The position numbers and the translations under genes were made by a program. Shown in pieces: positions 1-7,223 of a DNA stretch of 15,018 nucleotides. The notes below the pieces were generated by a model that was not told the DNA's origin, made no database searches, and worked only from the letters and a program-made list of their open reading frames with translations. The first letter of the stretch is position 1. Each line of letters begins with the position of its first letter. Origin of the DNA: JBBRCX01 sp038204465 (GTDB lineage: Bacteria; Planctomycetota; Phycisphaerae; Tepidisphaerales; Tepidisphaeraceae); assembly GCA_038204465.1 (NCBI GenBank), contig JBBRCX010000107.1, positions 1 to 15,018 of the forward strand, read 5' to 3'.

Positions 1-79
1 TGCCGCGTCGGGCTTTGTGCTTGGGCACAAGCGGTTGGATCGATTCCCATAGCTCATCCGGCACTAACGGCTTTGGCAT
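1..79 (-). CDS. IS5-like transposase, N-terminal 26 residues, runs off the window
   Basis: The minus strand from 79 reads MPKPLVPDELWESIQPLVPK and then HKARRG to the window edge. This matches the usual start of IS5-type (IS4/IS5 superfamily, DUF4096-containing) transposases, which begin with a 'lvpdeLWe.i.pLlP' pattern before a K/R-rich stretch. A good Shine-Dalgarno (GGAGG, at about 87-91) lies 8 bases before the ATG, which supports the start. Only the N-terminus is visible, so neither the DDE residues nor intactness can be judged. The gene lies about 60 bases beyond the stop of the preceding mutase-family gene and reads in the same direction. Confidence 0.75.
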   Translation of the reverse strand, partial: MPKPLVPDELWESIQPLVPKHKARRG

Positions 80-137
80 CCATGCCTCCGGTTTTCAATC
101 CTGCATTAACCGTAGGCACTATTTTTGAAACAGTCCT

Positions 138-1337
138 TTAGAGATTTCCCCCGCGCAGAAAGTATTCCATCAGCTCATGCCCGCGCTCGATTTTCAGATC
201 GGATGCGGCGGCGTTCTTCTCTGAGTACGGCGCCTTCAGCTCCCCGCGCACGCGCGTGCCGGCCATGGCGAACGGGCTCGGGGCGTAGCCGTGCTTGCGC
301 GTCGAGATGTTGGTGGGATGATCGGGCATCACCAGGATCCGCCATTCGGGAAACGTGCGAAGCTTCTCCAGCACGGGGCCGACCACATAGCGGTCGATGT
401 GCTCGATCGCATCTACCTTCGTCTTGAAATCGGCCTGATGGGAGGCCTCATCCGGCGCCTCGACGTGAGAGAACACGAGGTCGTACCCGTCGAGCGCTGC
501 GGCGGTCGCCTGTCCCTGCCCGGCGTAATTCGTGTCGTGGAAGCTGGTCATTCCCTCGACGGAAACGTTCTCCCACCCCAGCAGGTTTGCCAGGCCGCGC
601 AGCAGATCCACCCCCGTGATCATGCAGGCGCTGTCGACGCCGAAGCGCTCTTTGAACGTCGGCATCATGGGCGCGTGCCCTTCCCCCCAGAGCCAGACCT
701 GCGTCGCCGGGTTATGCCCGGTGGAACGGCGGACTTCATTGATCTCATGTTGAGCGAACAGCTCGCGCGAGCGGTCCATGATCTTCCGCAGGGTCTCGCT
801 TCCCTTTCCCTTCGGCAGGTAACGCGCGACCGGTTCCTCGGGGAACTCGTGCGGCGGCTTGGTCTTCACCTCAAACTCTTCAGGGCCGCGATAGACCAGC
901 AGATTGCGATAACTCACGCCGGCATGAAACTCAAAGCCGGGTAAATTCAGCTCGCGCGCGAGATCGCCGATGAGCCGCTGCGCCTCCGGGTCGGAGATTC
1001 CGCCCGCCGAGTGGTCCTTCATGATGCCGTCCACCGCGGTGACGAGGTTGCAGCGGAACACCCAATCGCTGGGCGCGAGCGGAATCTGCTGTGCCGCCGC
1101 CTCCAGCGGCGCCCGCCCGGTGTGATATACCCTGGGGTCGTATCCCAGCAGGCACATCGTCGCCACGTCGCTCCCGGACTCAAACCCTTCCGGCACCGTC
1201 CGCGCCAATCCCTGCCGCCCCTCCTTCGCGATGCGGTCCATGTTCGGCGTCGCTGCGGCCTCGATCGGCGTTTTCCCGCCGAGTTCCTTCAGTGGCTCGT
1301 CCGCGGCGCCGTCGGGGATGATGATGGCGTATTTCAT
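138..1337 (-). CDS. Cofactor-independent phosphoglycerate mutase family protein; possible homoserine kinase (TIGR02535-like)
   Basis: This 399-residue protein belongs to the alkaline-phosphatase superfamily, archaeal-type phosphoglycerate mutase (ApgM) family, at the usual length. Metal-binding and nucleophile motifs are in place: PDGAAD at residues 8-13, GSDVAT with Ser56 as likely nucleophile, TGRAPLEAA, HVEAPDEASH, and MPDHPT towards the C-terminus. A branch of this family is annotated as a proposed homoserine kinase and is often found beside threonine genes. Here homoserine dehydrogenase lies upstream on the same strand with two small genes between, which favours that reading. If so, it would phosphorylate homoserine in the cytoplasm; the alternative is interconversion of 3- and 2-phosphoglycerate. 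No Shine-Dalgarno is visible. A candidate promoter ends 8 bases before the ATG, so the mRNA may be nearly leaderless. Confidence 0.85.
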   Translation of the reverse strand: MKYAIIIPDGAADEPLKELGGKTPIEAAATPNMDRIAKEGRQGLARTVPEGFESGSDVATMCLLGYDPRVYHTGRAPLEAAAQQIPLAPSDWVFRCNLVTAVDGIMKDHSAGGISDPEAQRLIGDLARELNLPGFEFHAGVSYRNLLVYRGPEEFEVKTKPPHEFPEEPVARYLPKGKGSETLRKIMDRSRELFAQHEINEVRRSTGHNPATQVWLWGEGHAPMMPTFKERFGVDSACMITGVDLLRGLANLLGWENVSVEGMTSFHDTNYAGQGQATAAALDGYDLVFSHVEAPDEASHQADFKTKVDAIEHIDRYVVGPVLEKLRTFPEWRILVMPDHPTNISTRKHGYAPSPFAMAGTRVRGELKAPYSEKNAAASDLKIERGHELMEYFLRGGNL

Positions 1338-1345
1338 CGAATGGA

Positions 1346-1374
1346 AATGTAGCCGGATGCGCTCCGGTGGCCAA
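1346..1374 (-). promoter_or_regulatory. Candidate promoter for the mutase/kinase-family gene
   Basis: On the minus strand TTGGCC (1369-1374) is followed after 17 bases by TACATT (1346-1351). Each box is an imperfect sigma70 match. Transcription would start at or within a few bases of the ATG at 1337, which fits the absence of a Shine-Dalgarno. Confidence 0.3.
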
Positions 1375-1428
1375 ACCCGCGGGCAACGGCCACGCCGTCG
1401 ACCCAGTGCCGCGGGCCACGAGCCCGCA
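1366..1428. repeat. Pair of GC-rich intergenic hairpins (REP-like)
   Basis: Two inverted repeats lie side by side. GTGGCC (1367-1372) pairs with GGCCAC (1388-1393) around the 8-base palindrome CCCGCGGG (1376-1383). GCGGGC (1411-1416) pairs with GCCCGC (1422-1427). Together they fill about half of the gap between two minus-strand genes. Such adjacent GC-rich hairpins resemble dispersed REP-type elements, but no second copy exists in this window, so this remains an inference. Confidence 0.45.
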
Positions 1429-1458
1429 CATCAAGGTGGACCTACGTGTGAGTTTCTA

Positions 1459-1474
1459 TTCGCGTTAACGCGAA
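1459..1474. repeat. 16-base perfect palindrome after the 139-residue gene
   Basis: TTCGCGTTAACGCGAA is its own reverse complement. It starts 2 bases after the stop codon of the minus-strand gene ending at 1477. It could be a 6-bp stem with a TTAA loop in RNA (weak terminator, no U-tract after it) or a dimeric operator for the next gene. Confidence 0.45.
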
Positions 1475-1476
1475 GG

Positions 1477-1896
1477 TTACGACCCCGACCGCGCGAGCGC
1501 TCGTTCGCGAAACGCGATCTGTGCAATCATCCCGAGGTCTTGAAGCTCGATATAAGCTTGAGCGGTTGTTGCAGGATCGAGGCCGCCATCAGAAAGCCGA
1601 GCCGTACTGTTGTCGCTGAAACCGAAGCTAAAATCGCCGCCCCCGCCATGCACGAATGATTCCACCGTTTTTCCGAAGAGCGTGGATAGCTGCCGCAGTC
1701 TAAGTGAAACTCGTTTCCCATCCGATGATCGCTTCGCAATGACGACGACCTCCTTCTCATTATGGGAGACGTTGTCATCCGGGATAAACGTAACCAGGTA
1801 CCGTTGCCCCGGCGCATCATAATGCAGGTGGTCCACGATCGGCGGATCGACCAGGTGGCCTTTTTCACCCAGTGGCAATTCGACAGACTCAGACAT
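1477..1896 (-). CDS. Hypothetical protein, 139 residues, second gene of a low-GC overlapping pair
   Basis: I do not recognise the family. The start at 1896 (MSESVELPLG...) is chosen over an upstream in-frame ATG at 1938 because GAGG lies 6 bases before it and because it overlaps the end of the preceding gene by 8 bases (ATGTCTGA), typical of translational coupling. The protein looks soluble and beta-rich with a helical C-terminus, including segments RYLVTFIPDD, KEVVVIAKRS and DFSFGFSDNSTARLS, and a glycine run HGGGGDF. There is no signal peptide or membrane segment. Sampled lines have about 50-52% GC, against about 70% in the neighbouring hom gene, suggesting recent acquisition. Confidence 0.7.
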   Translation of the reverse strand: MSESVELPLGEKGHLVDPPIVDHLHYDAPGQRYLVTFIPDDNVSHNEKEVVVIAKRSSDGKRVSLRLRQLSTLFGKTVESFVHGGGGDFSFGFSDNSTARLSDGGLDPATTAQAYIELQDLGMIAQIAFRERALARSGS

Positions 1897-2281
1897 ACGT
1901 GTCCTCAATTGGGTAGGCGTGCAGGTGCCGCCCATCACTCACGATTCTTATTGTATGGACGGGCTGCCCCTGGCAGTAGCCCATGATCTGCGCCTCAACG
2001 ACGTCGTGATGAATCGGCCCTGTTTGAAGCGACCACCCGAGTGCGGAAACCTGCTCAGTGATCCACTTGACGTAACGGTCGAGTGTCCATTCCGCAGAAA
2101 ACTTACTGCCGTATAGCTTGCCCGTTAGACGTCGCAGGGCGCCTTTCTTGCCGGCGGCTTCAAAGTCAATCGGCTCGTGTTTCCGCCGCCGAACGATCGC
2201 CAGTCCAGCTGACAGTACTGCAAGCGCCTGCCCGTCCCGCACCTCCCGGAGTGGCCGTCGCATGGAGTTCTGCTCCGCCAT
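1889..2281 (-). CDS. Hypothetical protein, 130 residues, first gene of a low-GC overlapping pair
   Basis: I do not recognise the family. The gene begins 10 bases after the hom stop codon and its end overlaps the next gene by 8 bases, so the three are probably co-transcribed. The N-terminus is basic (residues 8-36 rich in Arg and Lys). The middle (EWTLDRYVKWITEQVSALGW) looks like an amphipathic helix, and the C-terminal third has strand-like segments with several His (GPIHHDVVEAQ, VHTIRIVSDGRHLHAYPI). A second start at residue 7 (2263) has GGAG 9 bases upstream and may be the true one. Sampled GC is about 58-60%, lower than hom. No membrane segment is seen. Confidence 0.6.
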   Translation of the reverse strand: MAEQNSMRRPLREVRDGQALAVLSAGLAIVRRRKHEPIDFEAAGKKGALRRLTGKLYGSKFSAEWTLDRYVKWITEQVSALGWSLQTGPIHHDVVEAQIMGYCQGQPVHTIRIVSDGRHLHAYPIEDTYV

Positions 2282-2291
2282 ATCGAATAAG

Positions 2292-3614
2292 TCATGCTGC
2301 GGCGAATTCTTTCGGCTGATCGATCACTCTCAGGCAGACGGTGGGGGGGACAATCGTCGGCAGGGAGTCGATTTCGCTGAGGGCGGCGCGGATGGGTCCT
2401 TCCTCGGCCTGGTGGGTCATGATGACAACCGGGACGAACTGGGAATCATCGACTTCGCGCTGCAGCACCGCCGACAGGCTGATGCCGTGCTGTCCGAGCA
2501 CGTGCGTCACCTGCGCCATCACCCCCGGCACATCCCGTGCCGTGAGGCGCAGATAGTAGCGCGAGCGCACCTGATCCACCGGCAGCACCCGGGCGCGATC
2601 GGTGGAATCGGGATAGATCCGCAGCCGCTTGAACAGCAGTGGGGTGGTCCCCATGGCGACGCCGACGAGGTCGGCTACGATCGCGCTTGCCGTCGGCATC
2701 TGCCCGGCGCCGCGCCCGTAGAACAGAGCATGTCCCAGCGCGTGTCCATAAACGCTGATGGCGTTGAAGCCGCCGCTGACTTCCGCGAGCACGTCGTCGT
2801 GATGCACCAGCGTGGGATGCACGCGCAGCGCCAAGCGGCCGTCGCTCTGCCGTTCGGCGATCGCCAGCAGCTTGATCACATAACCGAGATCGCGGGCAAA
2901 CCCGATGTCGGCCGGCTGAAGCTTTTCGATCCCTTCGATGTGAATGTCGGACTCGGTCACGCTCACGTTGAACGCGAGCCCCGACAGCAGCGCCAGCTTC
3001 TGCGCGGTGTCGCGCCCGGACACGTCAAGTGACGGGTCGGCCTCCGCGAAGCCGAGCTTCTGCGCCTCGGCAAGCGCCTGGGGATACGACCATCCGTTAC
3101 GCGTCATCCGGGTCAGGATCACATTGCAGGTGCCGTTGAGGATTCCGACCAGCGCGTCGATCCGGTTGGCAACCAGCCCGCGCGAGAGCGCATCGATGAT
3201 GGGGATGCCGCCGCCGCAGCTCGCCTCGAAGGCGATGCAGGTATCGTGTTTCTTTGCCAGGGCAAACAACTCCGGGCCGCGCGCCGCGAGAAGGCTCTTG
3301 TTCGCGGTCACGACCGGCTTGCCCAGCTTCAGCGCGCGCTCGACCAGCGCCGCCGCCTCCCCGGTCCCGCCCATCACTTCGACGACGATATCGCTCCTGG
3401 GATCATCGACCGCCGCGTCGGCGTCGGTCGTGAGCGGAAGGTGTCCCTGGAGCGATGCGTGTTTTTTCGGGTCGCGCACCACGACGTGGCGAAGGTCAAA
3501 CTGCAGTCCCGTGCGGGCGCGCAAGAGCTCGCGCTGCTCGGCCAGGATCTTGATCACCCCGCCGCCCACCACGCCGCCGCCCAGCAGACAGATTCCCGTT
3601 CGTTCGTCTGTCAT
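2292..3614 (-). CDS. hom: Homoserine dehydrogenase with C-terminal ACT domain
   Basis: This 440-residue enzyme has the standard length and order for monofunctional homoserine dehydrogenase, which reduces aspartate semialdehyde to homoserine with NAD(P)H in the cytoplasm. Residues 9-20 form the Rossmann loop (CLLGGGVVGGGV). VVTANKSLLA, EASCGGGIPII, NGTCNVILTRM and GFAEADPSLDVSGRDTAQKLALL are family signatures carrying the catalytic Asp and Lys. An ACT domain follows from about residue 353 (YYLRLTARDVPGVMAQVT), the usual site of threonine feedback. No Shine-Dalgarno is visible before the ATG. A candidate promoter lies 37-65 bases upstream. It leads a minus-strand group with two small unknown genes and a possible homoserine kinase. 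Confidence 0.95.
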   Translation of the reverse strand: MTDERTGICLLGGGVVGGGVIKILAEQRELLRARTGLQFDLRHVVVRDPKKHASLQGHLPLTTDADAAVDDPRSDIVVEVMGGTGEAAALVERALKLGKPVVTANKSLLAARGPELFALAKKHDTCIAFEASCGGGIPIIDALSRGLVANRIDALVGILNGTCNVILTRMTRNGWSYPQALAEAQKLGFAEADPSLDVSGRDTAQKLALLSGLAFNVSVTESDIHIEGIEKLQPADIGFARDLGYVIKLLAIAERQSDGRLALRVHPTLVHHDDVLAEVSGGFNAISVYGHALGHALFYGRGAGQMPTASAIVADLVGVAMGTTPLLFKRLRIYPDSTDRARVLPVDQVRSRYYLRLTARDVPGVMAQVTHVLGQHGISLSAVLQREVDDSQFVPVVIMTHQAEEGPIRAALSEIDSLPTIVPPTVCLRVIDQPKEFAAA

Positions 3615-3650
3615 GGGTTGGAAAAACGCGCCACTGCCCGGCCGGGGAGA

Positions 3651-3679
3651 ACTGTAAAGGTGAGCGCGCTACGAATCAA
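3651..3679 (-). promoter_or_regulatory. Candidate proximal promoter of hom
   Basis: On the minus strand TTGATT (3674-3679), a 17-base spacer and TACAGT (3651-3656) give a plausible sigma70 promoter with a start near 3644. That would leave a 5' leader of about 30 bases before the hom ATG at 3614. Confidence 0.4.
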
Positions 3680-4032
3680 CCGAGAACGGCTCTGACTCAT
3701 TCCCAGCTTCCTCAAACTCACGACGAATCCGCCCCATTGATCGGCAGTCGGATCGAGTCGGTCCCGAGGCCGCGCCGCGTGGGGGCCAGGCTTTTTCGCC
3801 GCCAGCCCAGGCGACCTTGCAGGCTTTCGCCGGCTTTGGCAATCCGATGCAGGGCTTTGGTGGGCTTTTGCGGGGTTATCGTGGACCAGGAAGATCTCGA
3901 CCGCGCGCCACAGACCTCACCGCCGGCCCGAACGGCCCCAGCCGAGAATGCCGATTCGGCGCGGCCCGACGGTTTCACCGATTCATTTGTCAAAGAGCGC
4001 TCCGACACGGCCTCAGTCGCTGCGCCGAGGCA
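3680..4032 (-). other. Unassigned transcribed-looking stretch upstream of hom
   Basis: The gap between the hom start (3614) and the next plus-strand gene (4309) is 694 bases. A near-consensus minus-strand promoter at 4039-4066 points into this part, which has no recognisable gene. A weak reading frame (GTG at 4008 to stop at 3718, 96 residues) is rich in Ser, Arg and Gly and matches nothing I know; its GAGG sits only 2 bases from the GTG. I looked for tmRNA, RNase P RNA, SRP RNA and common riboswitch cores and recognised none. Five AAAGCC hexamers lie at 3789-3868. It may be a long leader of hom, a small RNA or a small unknown gene. Confidence 0.35.
3789..3868 (-). repeat. Five AAAGCC hexamers with helical-turn spacing
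   Basis: Read on the plus strand, GGCTTT starts at 3789, 3822, 3832, 3853 and 3863. The steps are 33, 10, 21 and 10 bases, so the last four form two pairs with the same 4-base gap, 31 bases apart. This could be a direct-repeat protein-binding array, or an accident of Lys-Ala codons in an unproven reading frame. Confidence 0.35.
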
Positions 4033-4038
4033 TGATTC

Positions 4039-4066
4039 ATTATACAGTCTTTCTTCATGGAGTCAA
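4039..4066 (-). promoter_or_regulatory. Near-consensus sigma70 promoter firing toward hom
   Basis: On the minus strand TTGACT (4061-4066, 5 of 6 consensus bases), a 16-base spacer and a perfect TATAAT (4039-4044) are present, with a predicted start near 4032. It is the best promoter match in the window, yet the first solid gene in its direction (hom) begins about 418 bases downstream. Confidence 0.6.
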
Positions 4067-4079
4067 CCCCCTCAGGGGG
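4067..4079. promoter_or_regulatory. CCCCCTCAGGGGG palindrome touching the -35 box
   Basis: A perfect 5-base inverted repeat with a 3-base centre lies immediately upstream of the minus-strand -35 element at 4061-4066. It could be an operator for the divergent region. As an RNA hairpin on the plus strand it is short and followed only by a loose T-rich stretch, so a terminator is less likely. Confidence 0.3.
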
Positions 4080-4188
4080 ATTTCAGATTTTTAAACTTGC
4101 CGCTGCAAGTCAGGCGAGGGGCCAGCGCTTGATCGGGTGCTTGCTGGAGCCGAGCATGTGCCGGTCGATCGCGGCTTCCAGGCTCGAA

Positions 4189-4217
4189 TTGACGCTTCGG
4201 GCCGGCGCCCGTACCAT
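4189..4217 (+). promoter_or_regulatory. Candidate promoter of the phosphoesterase-yidC group
   Basis: TTGACG (4189-4194), a 17-base spacer and TACCAT (4212-4217) predict a start near 4224, about 85 bases before the phosphoesterase ATG. It is divergent from the minus-strand promoter at 4039-4066. Confidence 0.4.
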
Positions 4218-4308
4218 CCCTCTCTCGCTCCCGAACAGTCATATCGTCTCTAGCAAGTGCTGCTGAGATTTCGACTTAAGGACAGCGGCCCCGGTTGTCG
4301 AGGCATCC

Positions 4309-5058
4309 ATGTTCGCCATCGTCAGCGACATCCACAGCAACCTCGAAGCCTTCACCACCGTGCTGGCCGAGATCGATCGCAGGGGCATTCAGCACATCGT
4401 TTGCCTCGGCGACATCGTCGGCTACGGCCCAAACCCCGTCGAATGCATGGACCTGGTCAGCGCCCGCTGTCGCGCCGCCCTCATGGGGAATCACGACTTC
4501 GCGCTTTTTTACGAGCCATACAATTTCAACCAGGGCGCGGAGTCGGCATGCTTCTGGACGCGCAGTTGCTTCGAAAACGATCCCGATCCGGTTCGCCGGG
4601 CCAACCGCTGGCGGTTCATCGGCAACCTGCCGGTGCGGATCCGCACGCAGGATTTCGTCGCCGTGCACGCTTCGCCACGCCGCCCGGTGAACGAGTACAT
4701 TTTCCCGGATGACATCTACACCAATCCCGGCAAATTCGTCAGCATCTTCGAGCGCTTCGACAGGCTTTGCTTCGTCGGCCATACCCACGTCCCCGGGGTC
4801 TTTCTAGAAGGGCCCGATTTTTATAGCCCCGATGAACTGGACTACAAGTTCGAATTGACGGATGAAAAGGCGATCATCAACGTCGGCAGCGTCGGCCAGC
4901 CGCGCGATCGCGACCCGCGCACCAGCTTCGTGATCGTCAACGACACCTACATTGAGTTCGTGCGGCTCGTGTACGACGTGGAGACGACGGTGAAAAAAGT
5001 TCAGGCGATCGACGAGCTGGATGACTTCCTCGGTACCCGCCTGCTCGACGGAAGATGA
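4309..5058 (+). CDS. Calcineurin-like metallophosphoesterase (YfcE/MJ0936-like or ApaH-like)
   Basis: This 249-residue cytoplasmic protein has the complete metallophosphoesterase motif set in order: SDIHSN (residues 6-11), GDIVGYGPNP (34-43), GNHD (60-63), VHASP (119-123), GHTHVP (157-162) and NVGSVGQPRD. These ligate two divalent metals. The GDIVGYGPNP and NVGSVGQPRD forms are typical of the small bacterial and archaeal phosphodiesterase group; the substrate cannot be told from sequence. The start is supported by GAGG 5 bases upstream. It lies 54 bases before yidC in the same direction and may be co-transcribed with it, though no functional link is known. Confidence 0.9.
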   Translation: MFAIVSDIHSNLEAFTTVLAEIDRRGIQHIVCLGDIVGYGPNPVECMDLVSARCRAALMGNHDFALFYEPYNFNQGAESACFWTRSCFENDPDPVRRANRWRFIGNLPVRIRTQDFVAVHASPRRPVNEYIFPDDIYTNPGKFVSIFERFDRLCFVGHTHVPGVFLEGPDFYSPDELDYKFELTDEKAIINVGSVGQPRDRDPRTSFVIVNDTYIEFVRLVYDVETTVKKVQAIDELDDFLGTRLLDGR

Positions 5059-5112
5059 CGGCGAGAAGCGCGCTGTTAGCGCAGCGGCGAACTGACTGGA
5101 CGAAAGACATCG

Positions 5113-7200
5113 ATGGATACAAAGCGAACGGTCATCGGCGTCATCTTCGCGATGGCCCTGTTCTTTGGCTGGATCCAGCTCGTGGGATACCTCCAGCGGA
5201 AGTATCCGCCGCAACCGCCCGCTCAGGCGTCCACCACCAGGCCGACCAACCCATCCACCACCCGGACGACCACCGAGCCGGCGACGCAGGCCCTCGCCAG
5301 CGCGCCCTCCACAAACTCCACGAGCGGTCCAACGATGACGGGCGGGCTGCAGGTAATCGGCTCGCCGCAGGCGTCGAAGGATGTGACTCTCGGATCGGCG
5401 GTCCGCAATCACAAGACGTTCGCGCTTCAGTTATCGCTCGCTTCCAGGGGGGCGGGCCTGCAGTCCGTGACGCTGAATGACTTCAACCGCAGCGTGCGCG
5501 AGAAGGTCCCATACGCTTACCAGGAACCCTACAGCGACTTCGAGAGCGCGTCGCGCGCCTTTGCGACCCAGTCGGTTTCCGTGAACGGCGCTTCGATCGA
5601 CCTGGCCGATGCCAGCTGGAACCTGGAGAAAACCGACGACAGCTCGGCGACCTACAGCATCGTCCTCGGCAATGCCGAAGGTCCGCTCCTGCAGGTCTTC
5701 AAGAGCTACGAAGTCTTCACCCGCGAGGACCCGAGGAACAAGGGCAAGGGCTTCGAAGTGGTGATCCGCGTCGGCCTCAAGAACCTTTCCGGCAAGTCCC
5801 TTTCGGTTGCCACCAGTTTCACCGGCCCGCTGGCGCCGCCGGCCGAGACCGAACGCGGACCCGACCAGCAGGTGGTGGTGGGCTACAACGTTGGCAAAGC
5901 GATCCAGACAACCTTCCATGGCGTCGAAGAGTTCAAGGGCGCCAAGGCAATCGAAGACCTGACCCGAAGCGACAAGGGCCAGCCCATGGCGTGGGCCGGC
6001 ACGGGGGGCGTCTACTTCGATGCGTTCGTGCTGCCCCAGCCAATGCCCGGCAGTGCCACCGCCGCTGCCGGGCCGGCGATCGAGAAGGTGCAGGCGCAGG
6101 CGCTGAACCCTGGCAACGCCGATGATCATCGCGTGGTGATGAGCTTCAGCACCAACGAGGTGAAGCTCGAGCCCGGGCAGGAATCCGCGCTGCCGCTGTA
6201 CGTCTACTTCGGCCCACGTTGGCGCGACGTTCTCAATACGCCTTACTACGCCGCCTTCCCGCGCAATTACGACTCAACGCTGGTGATGACCAGCGGCATG
6301 TGCGGCTGGTGCACTTTCAGCTGGCTCATCAATCTGCTGGTCATGCTGCTGACCGGGATCCACTACGTCTTCCGCGACTGGGGCCTGGCCATCATCGGGC
6401 TGGTGATCCTGGTCCGCGTGATCCTCCATCCGGTCACGAAGCGGTCGCAGGTCAGCATGGTGAAGATGGGAAAAATGGGCCCGGAGATGGAGCGGCTGAA
6501 GAAGAAGCACGGAGACAACAAGGAAGAATTGAACAAGGCGATGGTGCAGTTCTACAAGGAGCAGGGCGCCACGCCAGTCCTCGGCTGCCTGCCGATGTTC
6601 CTGCAGATGCCCATCTTCATCGCGCTCTGGGCCTGCCTGCAGAGCACCTTCGAGCTGCGCCAATCGCCTTTCCTCTGGAACCTCACGTGGATCAAAGACC
6701 TGGCGCAGCCGGACCGGCTTATCTGGTTCCCCAACCACGCTTTCAAAGTTCCGTTTCTGGGGGCGAAGGTGGATGCGATCAATTTGCTGCCGATCCTGGT
6801 GGCGGTCGTCTCCTACTTCAATCAGAAGTACACGCCCAAGCCCGCCGCGAGCACGCCGGAGCAGGAACAGCAGCAGAAGATGATGCAGTGGATGACGCTG
6901 ATCTTCCCGCTGATCTTCTACAACATGCCGGCCGGGCTGAACATCTACTACCTCACCACCACGTCGCTGGGAATTCTGGAGGGCAAGGTAATCCGCGACC
7001 ACATCAAGCAGCGCGAGGAAGCTGAGAAAGCGGGCCGGATCTTCGTCCCCACCAAGGCGACGCGGGCGGGCCGGCATCGCAAGGATGACGCGGCCCCGGA
7101 GGCGCCCAAGCGCGGAATTATGGGCTGGCTGTCCGAACTGCAGTCGAAAGCGGAGCAGATGCGCCGCGAAGCGGATGGGCGCGGAAAAGGCAAGGCATAG
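5113..7200 (+). CDS. yidC: Membrane protein insertase YidC (Oxa1 family)
   Basis: YidC inserts and folds inner-membrane proteins, alone or with SecYEG. The protein has 695 residues, somewhat longer than E. coli YidC. Residues 7-28 form the N-terminal anchor. A Thr/Pro/Ser-rich linker follows (about 35-75), then a large periplasmic domain to about 395. The conserved insertase core follows, with helices near 405-445, the hydrophilic-groove arginine (Arg435 in VLVRVILHPV), the cytoplasmic hairpin (KMGPEMERLKKKHGDNKEEL), then GCLPMFLQMPIFIALW and the final helices (FPLIFYNMPAGLNIYYLTT). The tail is basic, as expected for ribosome contact. No clear Shine-Dalgarno is seen before the ATG. It precedes mnmE, a widely conserved neighbour. 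Confidence 0.97.
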   Translation: MDTKRTVIGVIFAMALFFGWIQLVGYLQRKYPPQPPAQASTTRPTNPSTTRTTTEPATQALASAPSTNSTSGPTMTGGLQVIGSPQASKDVTLGSAVRNHKTFALQLSLASRGAGLQSVTLNDFNRSVREKVPYAYQEPYSDFESASRAFATQSVSVNGASIDLADASWNLEKTDDSSATYSIVLGNAEGPLLQVFKSYEVFTREDPRNKGKGFEVVIRVGLKNLSGKSLSVATSFTGPLAPPAETERGPDQQVVVGYNVGKAIQTTFHGVEEFKGAKAIEDLTRSDKGQPMAWAGTGGVYFDAFVLPQPMPGSATAAAGPAIEKVQAQALNPGNADDHRVVMSFSTNEVKLEPGQESALPLYVYFGPRWRDVLNTPYYAAFPRNYDSTLVMTSGMCGWCTFSWLINLLVMLLTGIHYVFRDWGLAIIGLVILVRVILHPVTKRSQVSMVKMGKMGPEMERLKKKHGDNKEELNKAMVQFYKEQGATPVLGCLPMFLQMPIFIALWACLQSTFELRQSPFLWNLTWIKDLAQPDRLIWFPNHAFKVPFLGAKVDAINLLPILVAVVSYFNQKYTPKPAASTPEQEQQQKMMQWMTLIFPLIFYNMPAGLNIYYLTTTSLGILEGKVIRDHIKQREEAEKAGRIFVPTKATRAGRHRKDDAAPEAPKRGIMGWLSELQSKAEQMRREADGRGKGKA

Positions 7201-7223
7201 GGCGACGCATCCGCCGCTGGCAG

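Noticed and set aside
2118..3032. A 304-codon plus-strand open frame opposite hom
   Set aside because: Its composition is that of a complement shadow, and hom on the other strand is fully supported by conserved motifs.
3900..3960. A short RIGILGWGRSGRR reading upstream of hom resembling a Rossmann loop
   Set aside because: It ends at a stop directly after the motif and nothing dehydrogenase-like precedes or follows it.
3718..4008. A 96-codon minus-strand frame starting with GTG
   Set aside because: No homology, poor ribosome binding site and Ser/Arg-rich composition; described only as part of the unassigned leader.
3615..4308. Possible tmRNA, RNase P RNA, SRP RNA or riboswitch
   Set aside because: None of the conserved core sequences of these RNAs could be recognised on either strand.
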